From Endomicrobium sp. (GTDB lineage Bacteria; Elusimicrobiota; Endomicrobiia; Endomicrobiales; Endomicrobiaceae): a stretch of DNA of 64,000 bases. Made by a program: the position numbers and the translations under genes. The notes below the pieces were generated by a model that saw only the letters and a list, made by a program, of their open reading frames with translations, did not search any database and was not told the DNA's origin. The stretch is from positions 78,603 to 142,602 of the forward strand of contig JAITOB010000008.1 of NCBI GenBank assembly GCA_031290155.1, written 5' to 3'. Positions 48,041-57,334 of the stretch are shown here, piece after piece (position 1 is the first letter of the stretch; each line of letters begins with the position of its first letter).

Positions 48041-48891
48041 TAAAACTAAGTCCTAAATTATCGCAAAAACTTTCATATTTAATTTTATTTTTAGCGACTA
48101 TTTTAGCTGTTATTCCTGTTGCTTTAATTGTTTTTATAATAGTAAAAAACGGCGTATCTGCTCTAACTTGGGAATTTTTGACGTCAATGCCTAAAGATGG
48201 AATGCGCGGAGGCGGAATTCTTCCAGCTATACTTGGCACTCTTTCAATAGTTATGAGTGCTATTTTTTTGACTCTTCCAATTGGGGTATGCGCTGCTATA
48301 TACTTAAATGAATATGCGAAAGACAATTTACTTACCAGAATAATTAAACTTGCTATTGTCAACTTAGCCGGCGTTCCGTCAGTCGTATACGGATTGCTTG
48401 GTTTAGGTATTTTCGTCATGTTCCTAAAATTAGGCGTTTCTATTATCGCAGGAGCTTTAACTTTATCTATAATGGAACTGCCAGTTGTCATAACTACGGC
48501 TCGCGGCGCGTTAAACAGTGTTCCTTACTCATTTAGAGAAGCAAGTTTGTCGCTCGGAGTAAGCCGTTGGCAGACTATAAGGTATATAGTTCTTCCAAAT
48601 GCTCTACCTGGTATTTTAACGGGCGCAATACTAAGTATCGCAAGAATATCGGGCGAGACTGCGCCTATATTATTTACTGCTGCGGCTTTTTATATTCCAT
48701 ATTTGCCGCATTCTATATTTGACCAAGTAATGACTTTACCTTATCATTTGTATATTATTTCAACGCAGATACCTAATATGCCGAAAAATGTGATATTTGC
48801 TACGGCACTTGTACTTTTAATGATAGTTTTAACGATGAGTGTTCTTGCAATAATTGCAAGAATTTATTTTAGGAAATACAGAAAATGGTAG
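48037..48891 (+). CDS. pstA: Phosphate ABC transporter permease PstA
   Basis: Second membrane subunit of the importer. Family signatures are MRGGGILPAILGTLSIV, PIGVCAAIYLNEYA, NLAGVPSVVYGLLGLGIFV, VITTARGALNSVPYSFREASLSLGVSRWQTIRYIVLPNALPGILTG (EAA coupling helix) and ARISGETAPILFTAAAF. 284 residues, six helices. It overlaps pstB1 by seven bases. Each permease therefore presents one EAA loop to the ATPase pair, which matters for the two dissimilar PstB copies downstream. Confidence 0.95.
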   Translation: MIKLSPKLSQKLSYLILFLATILAVIPVALIVFIIVKNGVSALTWEFLTSMPKDGMRGGGILPAILGTLSIVMSAIFLTLPIGVCAAIYLNEYAKDNLLTRIIKLAIVNLAGVPSVVYGLLGLGIFVMFLKLGVSIIAGALTLSIMELPVVITTARGALNSVPYSFREASLSLGVSRWQTIRYIVLPNALPGILTGAILSIARISGETAPILFTAAAFYIPYLPHSIFDQVMTLPYHLYIISTQIPNMPKNVIFATALVLLMIVLTMSVLAIIARIYFRKYRKW

Positions 48892-49637
48892 ATAAAATTA
48901 AAGTTGAAAATTTAAATTGTTATTACAATAAACAGTGTGTTTTAGAATCATTAAACATTAACATTGCGCAAAATGAAATTTTAAGTATCATAGGTCCGGC
49001 AAACAGCGGCAAAACAACATTTTTAAGAGCGCTGAACAGAATGAATGATTTAGATGCAAATTATTCGCGCAAAGGCAAAATTTATCTCGATGATGACAAT
49101 ATTTTTTATATGAATATGGAAAATTTAAGAAGACGTATTGGCATGCTTTTTGCGATGCCTATACCTTTGCCTATGAGTATATATGAAAATATCGTATATG
49201 CACCGAAACGTTTGGGTCTTATTTCAAATAAATCAGAACAGGATGTTATAGTCGAACAGGCTTTAAAAGACGTTTCATTGTGGGATGAGGTTAAGGGCAG
49301 ATTAAATTCGTCTGCTATGAAAATATCCGGTGGCCAGCAGCAAAGACTTTGTATCGCAAGAATTCTTGCGATTAATCCAGAAGTTATTTTATTTGATGAA
49401 CCTTGCTCGGGGCTTGATCCTATATCTACGGCAAAAGTTGAAGAATCAATTATCGAGCTTAAACGAAAATATACCATAGTGCTTGTTACAAATAATGTAA
49501 AACAGGCGTCACGCGTCAGCGATAAAACGGCGTTTTTCCTTATGGGTAAACTTATAGAAATTGATAAAACAGGCAAACTATTCGTGTCTCCTCAGGAAAA
49601 ACAAACAGAAGATTATATAACAGGCAGGTTTGGATAA
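48885..49637 (+). CDS. pstB: Phosphate ABC transporter ATPase PstB, copy 1 (degenerate Walker A, Q- and H-loops)
   Basis: PstB-family ATPase of 250 residues with unusual changes at its own nucleotide-binding side. Walker A reads GPANSGKTT (37-45) where GPSGCGKST is usual. The Q-loop glutamine is alanine (LFAMPIP, position 90). The switch histidine is asparagine (VTNNVKQA, position 203). The signature KISGGQQQR (about 147-154) is intact, as are Walker B VILFDEP and the D-loop SGLDP. It lies between pstA and a second pstB whose faults are the reverse. On its own as a homodimer it should hydrolyse ATP poorly; as a heterodimer partner it supplies a good signature motif. Confidence 0.92.
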   Translation: MVDKIKVENLNCYYNKQCVLESLNINIAQNEILSIIGPANSGKTTFLRALNRMNDLDANYSRKGKIYLDDDNIFYMNMENLRRRIGMLFAMPIPLPMSIYENIVYAPKRLGLISNKSEQDVIVEQALKDVSLWDEVKGRLNSSAMKISGGQQQRLCIARILAINPEVILFDEPCSGLDPISTAKVEESIIELKRKYTIVLVTNNVKQASRVSDKTAFFLMGKLIEIDKTGKLFVSPQEKQTEDYITGRFG

Positions 49638-49685
49638 ACATAAGTCATAGTGTTTTCATTTTATTTAGTTGTGTTTGGGATATAA

Positions 49686-50441
49686 GTGTCAAAAATAGAA
49701 ATAAAAAATTTCAATTTATATTATACGAATTTTCATGCGCTTAAAAATATTAACATTAATATTGCAGAGAAAAAGGTTACTGCTATAATAGGCCCGTCTG
49801 GATGCGGCAAATCTACTCTTTTAAGATCAATAAATAGGATAAATGATACAATAGAGGGCGTGCATACAAGCGGGGAAATCAATATTTCTGGCGAAAATAT
49901 TTATGATGAAGAGATTGACGTGGGTATTTTAAGAAGAAATGTGGGAATGGTTTTTCAAAGACCAAATCCTTTTCCGCTTTCAATTTATGAAAATGTTGCT
50001 TTTGGTTTAAAAGTCAACAGAATATATTCGGATAGAAATATTATAAATGAAACTGTAGAAAAAAGTTTAAAAGCTGTTTTGTTGTGGGATTATGCTAAAG
50101 ATAAACTACATAAGTCGGCGCTGGGTTTGACTTTGGAACAGCAACAGAGGCTTTGTATCGCGAGGGTTATTGCCGTAGCGCCAAATATTATTCTTCTTGA
50201 CGAACCATGTTCTTCTCTTGACCCTGTTGCAACGCAAAAAATTGAAGGGTTGATGATTCAGTTAAACAATAAATACACTATTGTGATAGTAACGCATAAT
50301 ATGCAGCAGGCGGCAAGAATTTCGCATAATACTGCTTTTATGCTTCTTGGAAAACTTATAGAATTTGATAAAACTGAAAAAATATTTACGAATCCGTTAA
50401 TAAAAGAGACGGAAGATTATGTTAGTGGCAGATTTGGATAA
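49686..50441 (+). CDS. pstB: Phosphate ABC transporter ATPase PstB, copy 2 (degenerate signature motif)
   Basis: Second PstB, 251 residues, starting with GTG. Walker A GPSGCGKST (37-45), the Q-loop VFQRPNPFP (Gln91), Walker B IILLDEP and the switch histidine VTHNMQQA (His204) are all canonical. The ABC signature, normally LSGGQQQRL, is LTLEQQQRL (148-156), so the residues that contact the partner's ATP gamma-phosphate are lost. This complements copy 1 exactly. Both copies otherwise keep PstB-specific features such as RSINRINDT and YENVAFGLKV. The C-terminal halves of the two copies are alike (GKLIE-DKT...TEDY-[ST]GRFG), consistent with a tandem duplication. Confidence 0.92.
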   Translation: MSKIEIKNFNLYYTNFHALKNININIAEKKVTAIIGPSGCGKSTLLRSINRINDTIEGVHTSGEINISGENIYDEEIDVGILRRNVGMVFQRPNPFPLSIYENVAFGLKVNRIYSDRNIINETVEKSLKAVLLWDYAKDKLHKSALGLTLEQQQRLCIARVIAVAPNIILLDEPCSSLDPVATQKIEGLMIQLNNKYTIVIVTHNMQQAARISHNTAFMLLGKLIEFDKTEKIFTNPLIKETEDYVSGRFG

Positions 50442-50608
50442 AAAGCAGATTTCAAGGCATAATTTGACAAATGTGGTGTTTTGTAAAACACGTCGGATAA
50501 GTGGGTGTAGAGAGTATTGTTTCCGAATGTTTTAACTTTGTTGTCTTGAGCAGCTTGGAAAATCAGTTTTTTGTCTTTCATCTCCGCTTTATTTTAAGGG
50601 GGGAAAAT

Positions 50609-51325
50609 GTGCGACGTTTGGATTTTAAAATAAATGATTTACAAAGTCATCTGAATATGCGTCATTTTGACGTTGAAATGAACGATTTACAAAATCGCCT
50701 TCTTGATATGGCAGGATTTGTTCAAAAAATGATAAGAGCTGCAACGCAAGAACTTGTAGCCAGAGATCCAAAACAGTCCGATACTGTATTCTCCCTTGAA
50801 AAAGAAGTTAATATTCAAGAAATCGTTATAGATGATAAATGTTTAAAACTTATAGCTTTAAACCAGCCTGTTGGGGCTGATTTAAGATTTATAACTTCCG
50901 CAATGCGCATTAACAGCGATTTAGAAAGAATGGGCGACGAGGCAGTAAATATAAGCGAAAAAGCCGTGCATTTAATAAAAAATACCGAACTTAAACCTTT
51001 TATTGATATACCTAAAATGGTTAAAATCGTACAAAATATGATAATAGATTGCATTAAAGCTTTTAATACAAACAATTCTGAACTTGCATTATCAGTGCTT
51101 ATAAAAGACAATGAAGTTGATGACTTAAAAAATAGAGTTTTTGATGATATTAAAGATTTAATGGTTAAAGCTTCGGATATTGGTACTATCCAAAAGGCTA
51201 TAGATTTAATGTTTGTTGCAAAAAGTATAGAGAGACTCGGCGATCATGCAACAAATATCAGTGAAGATGTTATTTTTATGATTCACGGTAAAAATATACG
51301 TCATCCAAGAACTTCTTGTAAATAG
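50609..51325 (+). CDS. phoU: Phosphate transport regulator PhoU, with duplicated N-terminal segment
   Basis: Three-helix-repeat protein that restrains the Pst transporter and signals phosphate sufficiency to the PhoR kinase. Two PhoU domains are seen, each with the metal-binding pattern: INSDLERMGDEAVNISEKA and AKSIERLGDHATNISEDVI. The GTG at 50609 has a strong AAGGGGGG upstream. Sixteen residues later comes an ATG. The segments after each (RRLDFKINDLQSHL and RHFDVEMNDLQNRL) are copies of one another, so the gene has two possible natural starts giving 238 or 222 residues. The ORF-track start at 50501 is too early. It closes the pst operon. Confidence 0.9.
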   Translation: MRRLDFKINDLQSHLNMRHFDVEMNDLQNRLLDMAGFVQKMIRAATQELVARDPKQSDTVFSLEKEVNIQEIVIDDKCLKLIALNQPVGADLRFITSAMRINSDLERMGDEAVNISEKAVHLIKNTELKPFIDIPKMVKIVQNMIIDCIKAFNTNNSELALSVLIKDNEVDDLKNRVFDDIKDLMVKASDIGTIQKAIDLMFVAKSIERLGDHATNISEDVIFMIHGKNIRHPRTSCK

Positions 51326-51340
51326 ACGCATACATATACA

Positions 51341-52018
51341 TTGATAACTTTTCAACAATTTTGTAAAATTCATCCACGACAATCTCAAATATTGAAGAAA
51401 TTAAATGTCCCAATGGACATATATTTAAAGCAGGGTTGCTTTCTGCATTAAGCGTTTCAGACAATCCTGAATTAAAAGAAGCATTAATAGCAGGAGAAAT
51501 AAATCTTGTATCTTGTCCAAAATGCGGTGAAATGTTTTATGCCGAGTGTTTTATTCTTTATCACGACAGCAGAAATGAACTTATAGCTTTTGTATATCCG
51601 CTGAGTTTCCAAAATCAGGGAGCTCAATGTAAAATGAAAATGCGTAAAGAGTTTGAGCTTGCGTTAGAAACTTTGAAGAAAAACAAAAGATAACCTATGG
51701 ACCGCTTCTTTTATTTGGGGGGGGGTTGAAGATTTGGTTGCGTTGTTGCGCTCTGAACAGGGTATTGAAGATGAAGAATCTATTTTGAAATATATTGCGC
51801 CGAAACTCTCGTTAGATACTTTAAAAATTACTCCTAGTTTTGCTAGAAAGTTGGAAATTCCAAAAATTATTCCGGTTCCTAAGGGACAAAAAATTTTTGA
51901 GGCGAAGCTTTTAATTTCTGGCTTACAGTCTCTTATAAAATATAGTGCAAATCTTGAGCATTACGTTGAATTTCTGAAAAAATATCAAAACAATAATCAC
52001 AGTTTTGCAAAAAGATAA
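51341..52018 (+). pseudogene. CpXC-domain protein, decayed
   Basis: A zinc-ribbon-like CpXC-domain protein. EEIKCPNGHIFKA and VSCPKCGEMFYAECF give the paired CPxC/CPKC cysteines, followed by FILYHDSRNELIAFVYPLSF. The reading frame changes near 51690 (after KKNKR) and again at a G9 run (51717-51725), then continues ALLRSEQGIEDEESILKYI to the stop at 52018. No ATG stands in frame before the first domain: a stop lies just upstream and the original start seems mutated. The function of CpXC proteins is not known. Confidence 0.65.
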
Positions 52019-52065
52019 TAGGTTAAAGCATTCAAAATTTTGTCAAAAATTATAAAAGTGTACAT

Positions 52066-52600
52066 ATGAATATAAAGTTCGTTAACATACTTAAAGTCTT
52101 ACTATTATTTCTGGTTGTTTTTCTTAGGGCTTATTCATCTCTTTACGCCGGATTAAAAATTACAAATATAACTCAAGACAACAAGTCTTTCGTTTTAATT
52201 TTAAATGATGATATTAAATTAAATATATTTTAAAATAATGATATTGAGCTGCCTGTGTATAGAAATGCGGATAAAGTGTATAAGCAGTTTAGTATTTAAA
52301 AAGAGAGAACTCGCTATCCCAGAATAAAAAGTCTTTAAAAACCGAAAATACTGCGACGTTAAAATTAATAAACTTTCAATCTTAAAAAAACATTCAAAGA
52401 TAAAAGCTTTTGCGTCGGTCATTTTTAATGATGATATTGAAGTTGAATGTCGTATTATGCAAAGCGCAAGCGGTTTATGGATTGCTTGGCCTTCAACTAA
52501 AAAAGCGGTATATGGGAAAAAGATTTTGAATTTATGAATAAAGATTTAAAAAAGTCAGTTGAAAAAATTAATTAGCAGCTATAACTCTGTTGTTGTTTAA
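52066..52600 (+). pseudogene. Secreted SpoVG-like domain protein, decayed
   Basis: Opens with an intact-looking signal peptide (IKFVNILKVLLLFLVVFLRAYSSLYA). After four frame changes it ends in a SpoVG-like domain: KIKAFASVIFNDDIEVECRI followed by MQSASGLWIAWPSTKK, then a helix KKSVEKLISSYNS. SpoVG is normally a small cytoplasmic RNA/DNA-binding regulator, so an export signal in front of it is odd. The two parts lie in different frames but are close enough to belong to one gene. Confidence 0.6.
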
Positions 52601-52646
52601 TAAAGATATGCTTGTATAAAAATAAGAAACGTATAATGGAAATGTA

Positions 52647-53705
52647 TTGAAAACCAAAATAAAATCTTTAGCAAAAAAAATTTTTGATAAAAAAAATAAA
52701 TCCGACAAGATTTTAGAAACAGATAAAATCAAATCTATATTATTCTTTAGAGATGATGATAAAATCGGAGATATGACGGTCTCAACTCTGCTTTTTAGGG
52801 AAATCAAAAAGAAATACTGCGACGTTAAAATTATAGTTCTTTGCGGTAAAAATAACAGAGAAATAATAAAGTACAATAATAATGTTGATGAAATATATGA
52901 GGTAGGAGGAAGTTTTTTTCAAGATATTTTGATTTTTAAAAAACTGGCAAAACCGCGTATAAATCTTGCCGTTGATTTCTATCAGTTTATGCCGCGTTTT
53001 AAACATTTGTTGATGCTGCGTCTTATTGCTCCGGAATTTCTTATAGGTTTTTATAAGCAGTCGTATAATATTTACGATTTCTCAATAGATGTGGATTTTT
53101 TTGACGTGCATATTTCAAAAAAATATGAATATTTGCTAAAAATTTTAAAAATTGAAAATCCTGATTTAAAATATGATATAGTTTTTACCTCTAAAGAAGA
53201 GAAAAAAGCTTTTAGTGCAGTAAAAAATGGATGCCGCAGAAAATATAGGTTAGTTTTAAATCCTTTTGCCGCAAGCAGACATAGAAGCTTCGATTACTGT
53301 AAACTCAAAGAATTAATCAGTCTTATAGAGAATAATCTTGACTGTTGCGTGTTTGTATTGTGTAATGCGAAGAATACAAAAAAGATAAAATCTTTGGCTA
53401 ATGATAGAACTTTTATAGTTTGTTTCAAATCCGTGTTAGAAACTGCGGCTTTAATAAAACAAGCTGATGTTGTGATTACCCCGGACACTTCTATAGTACA
53501 CATTTCTGCTGCATTTAATAAAAAAACAATAGCTTTATATTTGGATTATTCAAATACTTATGAAAAAATTAATTTAATTTGGGGTCCTAATAATCCAAAC
53601 GCCGTTCAGCTTTCTGTTAATACAAAAAATAATATTGTAAAGAATGATATAAAAAGTATAAGCAGTGACTTAGTAGTAAAAAAATTAAAAGAATTTTTAG
53701 GATAA
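52647..53705 (+). CDS. Glycosyltransferase family 9 (heptosyltransferase-like)
   Basis: GT9 enzyme of 352 residues, GT-B fold, which would add heptose or a related sugar to a lipopolysaccharide core or other surface glycan at the inner face of the membrane. Seen are SILFFRDDDKIGDMTVSTLLFREIKKKYCDVKIIVL at the N-terminal acceptor domain, LVLNPFAASRHRSF (nucleotide-sugar domain start), and ALIKQADVVITPDTSIVHISAAFNKKTIALY, the family's donor-binding signature. It starts with TTG; GGAA lies upstream but is weak. It is the only intact gene in a 6-kb stretch of pseudogenes. Confidence 0.85.
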   Translation: MKTKIKSLAKKIFDKKNKSDKILETDKIKSILFFRDDDKIGDMTVSTLLFREIKKKYCDVKIIVLCGKNNREIIKYNNNVDEIYEVGGSFFQDILIFKKLAKPRINLAVDFYQFMPRFKHLLMLRLIAPEFLIGFYKQSYNIYDFSIDVDFFDVHISKKYEYLLKILKIENPDLKYDIVFTSKEEKKAFSAVKNGCRRKYRLVLNPFAASRHRSFDYCKLKELISLIENNLDCCVFVLCNAKNTKKIKSLANDRTFIVCFKSVLETAALIKQADVVITPDTSIVHISAAFNKKTIALYLDYSNTYEKINLIWGPNNPNAVQLSVNTKNNIVKNDIKSISSDLVVKKLKEFLG

Positions 53706-53719
53706 AATTAAAAAGAAAA

Positions 53720-54240
53720 TATTTTTATTTAAATAGATTATATTATGCCGATTATGCTTTAGGAAAATTTCTTAAAAAAGCCCAAAATGAAAAATGGTTT
53801 GATCAAGCCATTTTTATAATGTGCACCGATCATCAAGCTTATGGCATGGCGGAATTAATGGAACTTTTGAAGAGACAATAGGATAAAAATATTTTAAAAT
53901 ACCGTCAATAATTTATTGTCAAAAACCGTTTAAACCTACAATAAGCAATATGCTTGGTTCTCAGACTGATATTTTGCCGACTGTAATAGATATTAGATAT
54001 TCTTAATATAAAACATCCTATTCCTCGTTAGGGAAAAGTTTGTTCTCAAAAAGTAAAAACAGCCTTGCTTTTTTATCTTATGAAGGCGAGCAAGTGTACA
54101 TTATAAACAATGACAAAATTGTTGTATAGGACCGGGGTAACAGACAGCGTTAGAACCGATATTGAAAAAATAATGTACGGTTTTGTTTTGCAATAGAAAA
54201 AACAATTTACAACCTAATTACAAAAGATATGACATAAAAA
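53720..54240 (+). pseudogene. LTA synthase/sulfatase family protein, C-terminal fragment, decayed
   Basis: Follows the GT9 gene directly and lacks any N-terminal part. YYADYALGKFLKKAQNEKWF and AIFIMCTDHQAYGMAELMEL correspond to the stretch around the last metal ligands. MLGSQTDILPTVIDI with the later-frame KSLFSKSKNSLAFLSYEGEQVYI corresponds to the C-terminal end. About five frameshifts. It is a second, separate copy of the family also found dead at 5.9-7.8 kb. Confidence 0.7.
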
Positions 54241-54293
54241 GTCTAAATTAAAAAAATAAAGTATATATATTCATATAACCATGCTGCAAATAT

Positions 54294-54321
54294 TTGACCA
54301 TCGATAAATATTTGATATAAT
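54294..54321 (+). promoter_or_regulatory. Sigma70-type promoter before the dead surface-protein genes
   Basis: TTGACC at 54294-54299 and TATAAT at 54316-54321 are 16 bases apart, and GCGAGG follows just before the ATG at 54337. The promoter seems to have outlived the genes it served. Confidence 0.55.
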
Positions 54322-54336
54322 AGCGAGGCATGAAAA

Positions 54337-55487
54337 ATGATAATGTTGATACTATGAATTTTATATGCAACAGTTTTCGGCGGTATAATTTATGCCGAAT
54401 ACATTTCATCTTATGGACCTAATGCAGTTTCAATCTATCAAAGATTCAATGACGGCGTTTTTTTGTGAATAATGGATTTTTGCGACTATGGTTCTATTCT
54501 TGCGCTTGGCAGCAAAACTATATCAACAAGCAGCAGAGATAATTGTCCTGAGTGATAAATGATTATTTCCAAGAATTTGACTATGAACCATCAGTTGATA
54601 TGCATGTTCTAAAACCGCTGCACTGCCAAAATAATTTCTCAATATGCGGAGAAAAGGCTGTTTTTAGTATAGAGTATAACAATTCTTATCATAGTCTTCA
54701 AATGAGTATTGTCCTAAGTTTCTTTTAACGTTGCCTGACGGGTCAACGTCAGCTTTCTCAATGCAACAAGACGTGCTCGGTTGTGTTACTTATGCTTTAT
54801 CTTTAGATAAGGGAGAATATAAATATATTGTTGAAAATGAATATTGTCCGCAAAAAAATTATGAAATATCTGTAATGTTGGTATGTTACTACAAAACCTT
54901 ATAATTTTGTTAGTAAATACTCGGTTTCAGATGTTGAAATTTCCCCTGATAATATTATTTTTATGAGATGTAAGCAGTGATGAAACGGATGACTCATTAT
55001 ATTACGAATTATATCTAGGTACTAGCTCGACGGAGTCAAATTTATGTAAATTTAATGAGTGTCCGAAAGTTAATTCATCGTCGTTTACCGTTTAAATCTT
55101 GCTCACAAAAGCTCTTATTATTGGTATATGATTGTAAAAAATAAATTTGGGGATTATATTAGAACTAATTTATATTCTTTTAAGACTGGAGGAATGATAA
55201 AAAGTTTTATAATACTTCAAATCCTTTTAGTCCTGCAAAAGGCATTAAAACTGATTTTGTTTTTCCTATGCATAATGACGGAACTGCTCAAATAACTGTT
55301 TACTCTGAGCATGGCGGTACAGTGTGGGAGTCAGAATCTTTTTCAAAGAATAATCCGCAAACTATAAGATATGACGAAAAGATAATCCCGAACAAATACT
55401 TTATAATGGCACATATCTGGCAAGATTGACAAAACAATACTCAGATAAAACGGAAATAGAAAATTGCAGAATTCTTATAATAAAATA
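54337..55487 (+). pseudogene. Surface protein with FlgD-like Ig C-terminal domain, decayed
   Basis: A signal-peptide-like start (ILYATVFGGIIYAEYISSYG) is followed by fragments such as NAVSIYQRFNDGVF and MDFCDYGSILALGSKT. The C-terminal block is the clearest: TSNPFSPAKGIKTDFVFPMH, NDGTAQITVYSEHGGTVWES, ILYNGTYLARL and CRILIIK. That is the layout of FlgD-type Ig-like domains found at the ends of many secreted proteins in Elusimicrobia and Bacteroidetes-like bacteria. Many frameshifts and stops. It lies directly before a PorV-like remnant, so the two were probably partners. Confidence 0.6.
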
Positions 55488-57208
55488 GCGGTACGGTAGT
55501 ATTAATATCTTTGATACTTATTGTTACTAGTACTCGAGTTTCTTACAGTGCTTCGGGAAGAAGAAAACATTTTTTATCGCATGGTCCAAGCGTAGCGTCA
55601 TTTGGAGCTGGAGAAACTGTTTTTTGCGGCTTATAACGCCGTCAGTTATTCAATACAATCCATCGCTTATGGCGCTTTTTTCTGGAAATGCCTTAAATCT
55701 ATCCAGATTTAATTTGTTTAAAGGAAGTTCTTATAATTCAGGTTCAGCGGTTGTTGAACTTTGGGAAAAATTCTTTATTGGTATTTCTGCTGCAAATTTA
55801 TCAAGCGGAAATATAGAAATTAGAGAAGGTATATATGTTTGGGGAAAGTTATTTCCGTAAATACTTGGGACTGCGTTCTGTCTGCCGCAGGATTTGTTGA
55901 TTCTTTAGATATTGCCTACGGATTAAATGTTAAATATTTATATTATAAAAGAAATGGTGCATATATTTTTGACACTGGATTTTTTAAAAATATTGATGTC
56001 GGCGATATTGTAAAAATAAAGCTGGGAATATCAGTGCAAAATTTTATTTCTGTCAAAATAAAAATTGACAATTTTCCAGATGAAATACTCGTTATTTACA
56101 GATTAAGTTCTGCTTTTATTTTACTGTTATATTAAGATTTTAAACAAAGGATACAATTAATATTTACGCCGATTTAAAATATGAAGATAATTTTACAGAT
56201 TTTTGCGTTGGTATGGAATATTTAATTACAGACAAATATGCTTTACGCGCGGGCTATTATCCCCAGTATTTTACTTGCGGTTTAGGAATAGATTTTTACT
56301 CATTTACAATAGATTATGCTGCAGATTTTAGTAAAATAGATATAATTAACAGATTGAGGCTTACTTACAGGTGGAAGTTTGTAAAGTCTTATGAACTTAT
56401 AAAAGAATCTGAAAATGCTTTAAATAAACAGATGATAGATTTAAAAAATGCAGAAAAAGTTTAAAACAGCGAGAGATTATATAAAAAAAGAGTATTTAAA
56501 AGCTACTGATATGCTTTCTAATATAAATATTATTAGGTTATGATTCTTCGCACCATTTATATAAAGAAATTGTTAATATGATGAAAAAAACGATAAATAA
56601 TAATGATGGATTAGATTTTGCTAAGATAACTTATGCAAGAGCTTATGTCGCTTATTGTAATGCAAACTATAAAGAAGCTCTGAACGAGTGGCTAAAATAT
56701 GTTAGTTTTAAAGGTGAAACGGAAGAAGTAAAGGAATATATACAAAAAATAAATACAGCTGTTAAGCTTGAAAAACTTGAGAAAAAAGAGAAAGAATTTG
56801 ATGAACAAACCGAGAAAATATTAGCGGACGGAATTGAAAAATATAATTTTAGGAAATGGGTATTATGTATAAAAAGAATAGAAGAACTTGAAAATTTTGC
56901 AAGCGAAAATAAGTTTCCAAAAGCTGTAAAATATTATGCCAAAGCAAAAGAATATATTGGCGAAGCTGTATCTGAACTTTCAAAGTTGGTATCGTATAAG
57001 AAAAATGCAGATATTCAGTCTGAAGGACTTCAGGAAAAGCTTGAATATAATGAATTATTGCCGACAAAAATATACAAAACTTGTTTTATATGCGCAAGGG
57101 AAGCATTATGAAGCCGAGCGTGCGTGGGAACTTGCATTAAGACTTAATCCTAACCATCAAAAAGCAATAATTGCTCTGGAAAAAATCAAAAATTCTGCGT
57201 CAAATTGA
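55487..57208 (+). pseudogene. PorV/PorQ-family outer-membrane protein with C-terminal TPR-like region, decayed
   Basis: A signal region (VVLISLILIVTSTRVSYSAS) leads to SFGAGETVFAAYNAVSAIQYNP, then beta-barrel-like strands: LMALFSGNALNLSRFNL, LWEKFFIGISAANLSSGNI, YVWGKLF, YGLNVKYLYYK, VKIKLGISVQNF and MEYLITDKYALRAGYY. The last is typical of the PorV/PorQ barrel end (GxEY...LRxGY). After RLTYRWKF, the protein continues into a helical, charge-rich region with tetratricopeptide-like repeats (ALNEWLKYVSF, YEAERAWELALRLNPNHQKA). About six frameshifts. An unusual barrel plus TPR fusion. Confidence 0.6.
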
Positions 57209-57334
57209 TGTATATCGCCCTGCAGTATAAAATTAGTTTGTTTTTTGTGTTTTTAAAGCCGGTATATATTCAAAATTTTTTGTAAATAATATTTACTATA
57301 GTAATTATAGACGTATAAAAATCAAGGGATTTAT

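Noticed and set aside
48885-49637. Calling pstB copy 1 a pseudogene because of its altered Walker A, Q-loop and H-loop
   Set aside because: The frame is intact, the signature and Walker B are preserved, and the changes complement those of copy 2; selection rather than decay is more likely.
54337-54480. UGA read as tryptophan (alternative code): two in-frame TGA codons stand where Trp would fit in the dead surface protein
   Set aside because: Intact genes here end in TGA (nfnB, pstC, glyQ, pyrH) and use TGG for Trp. TGG to TGA is an expected mutation in an AT-biased pseudogene.
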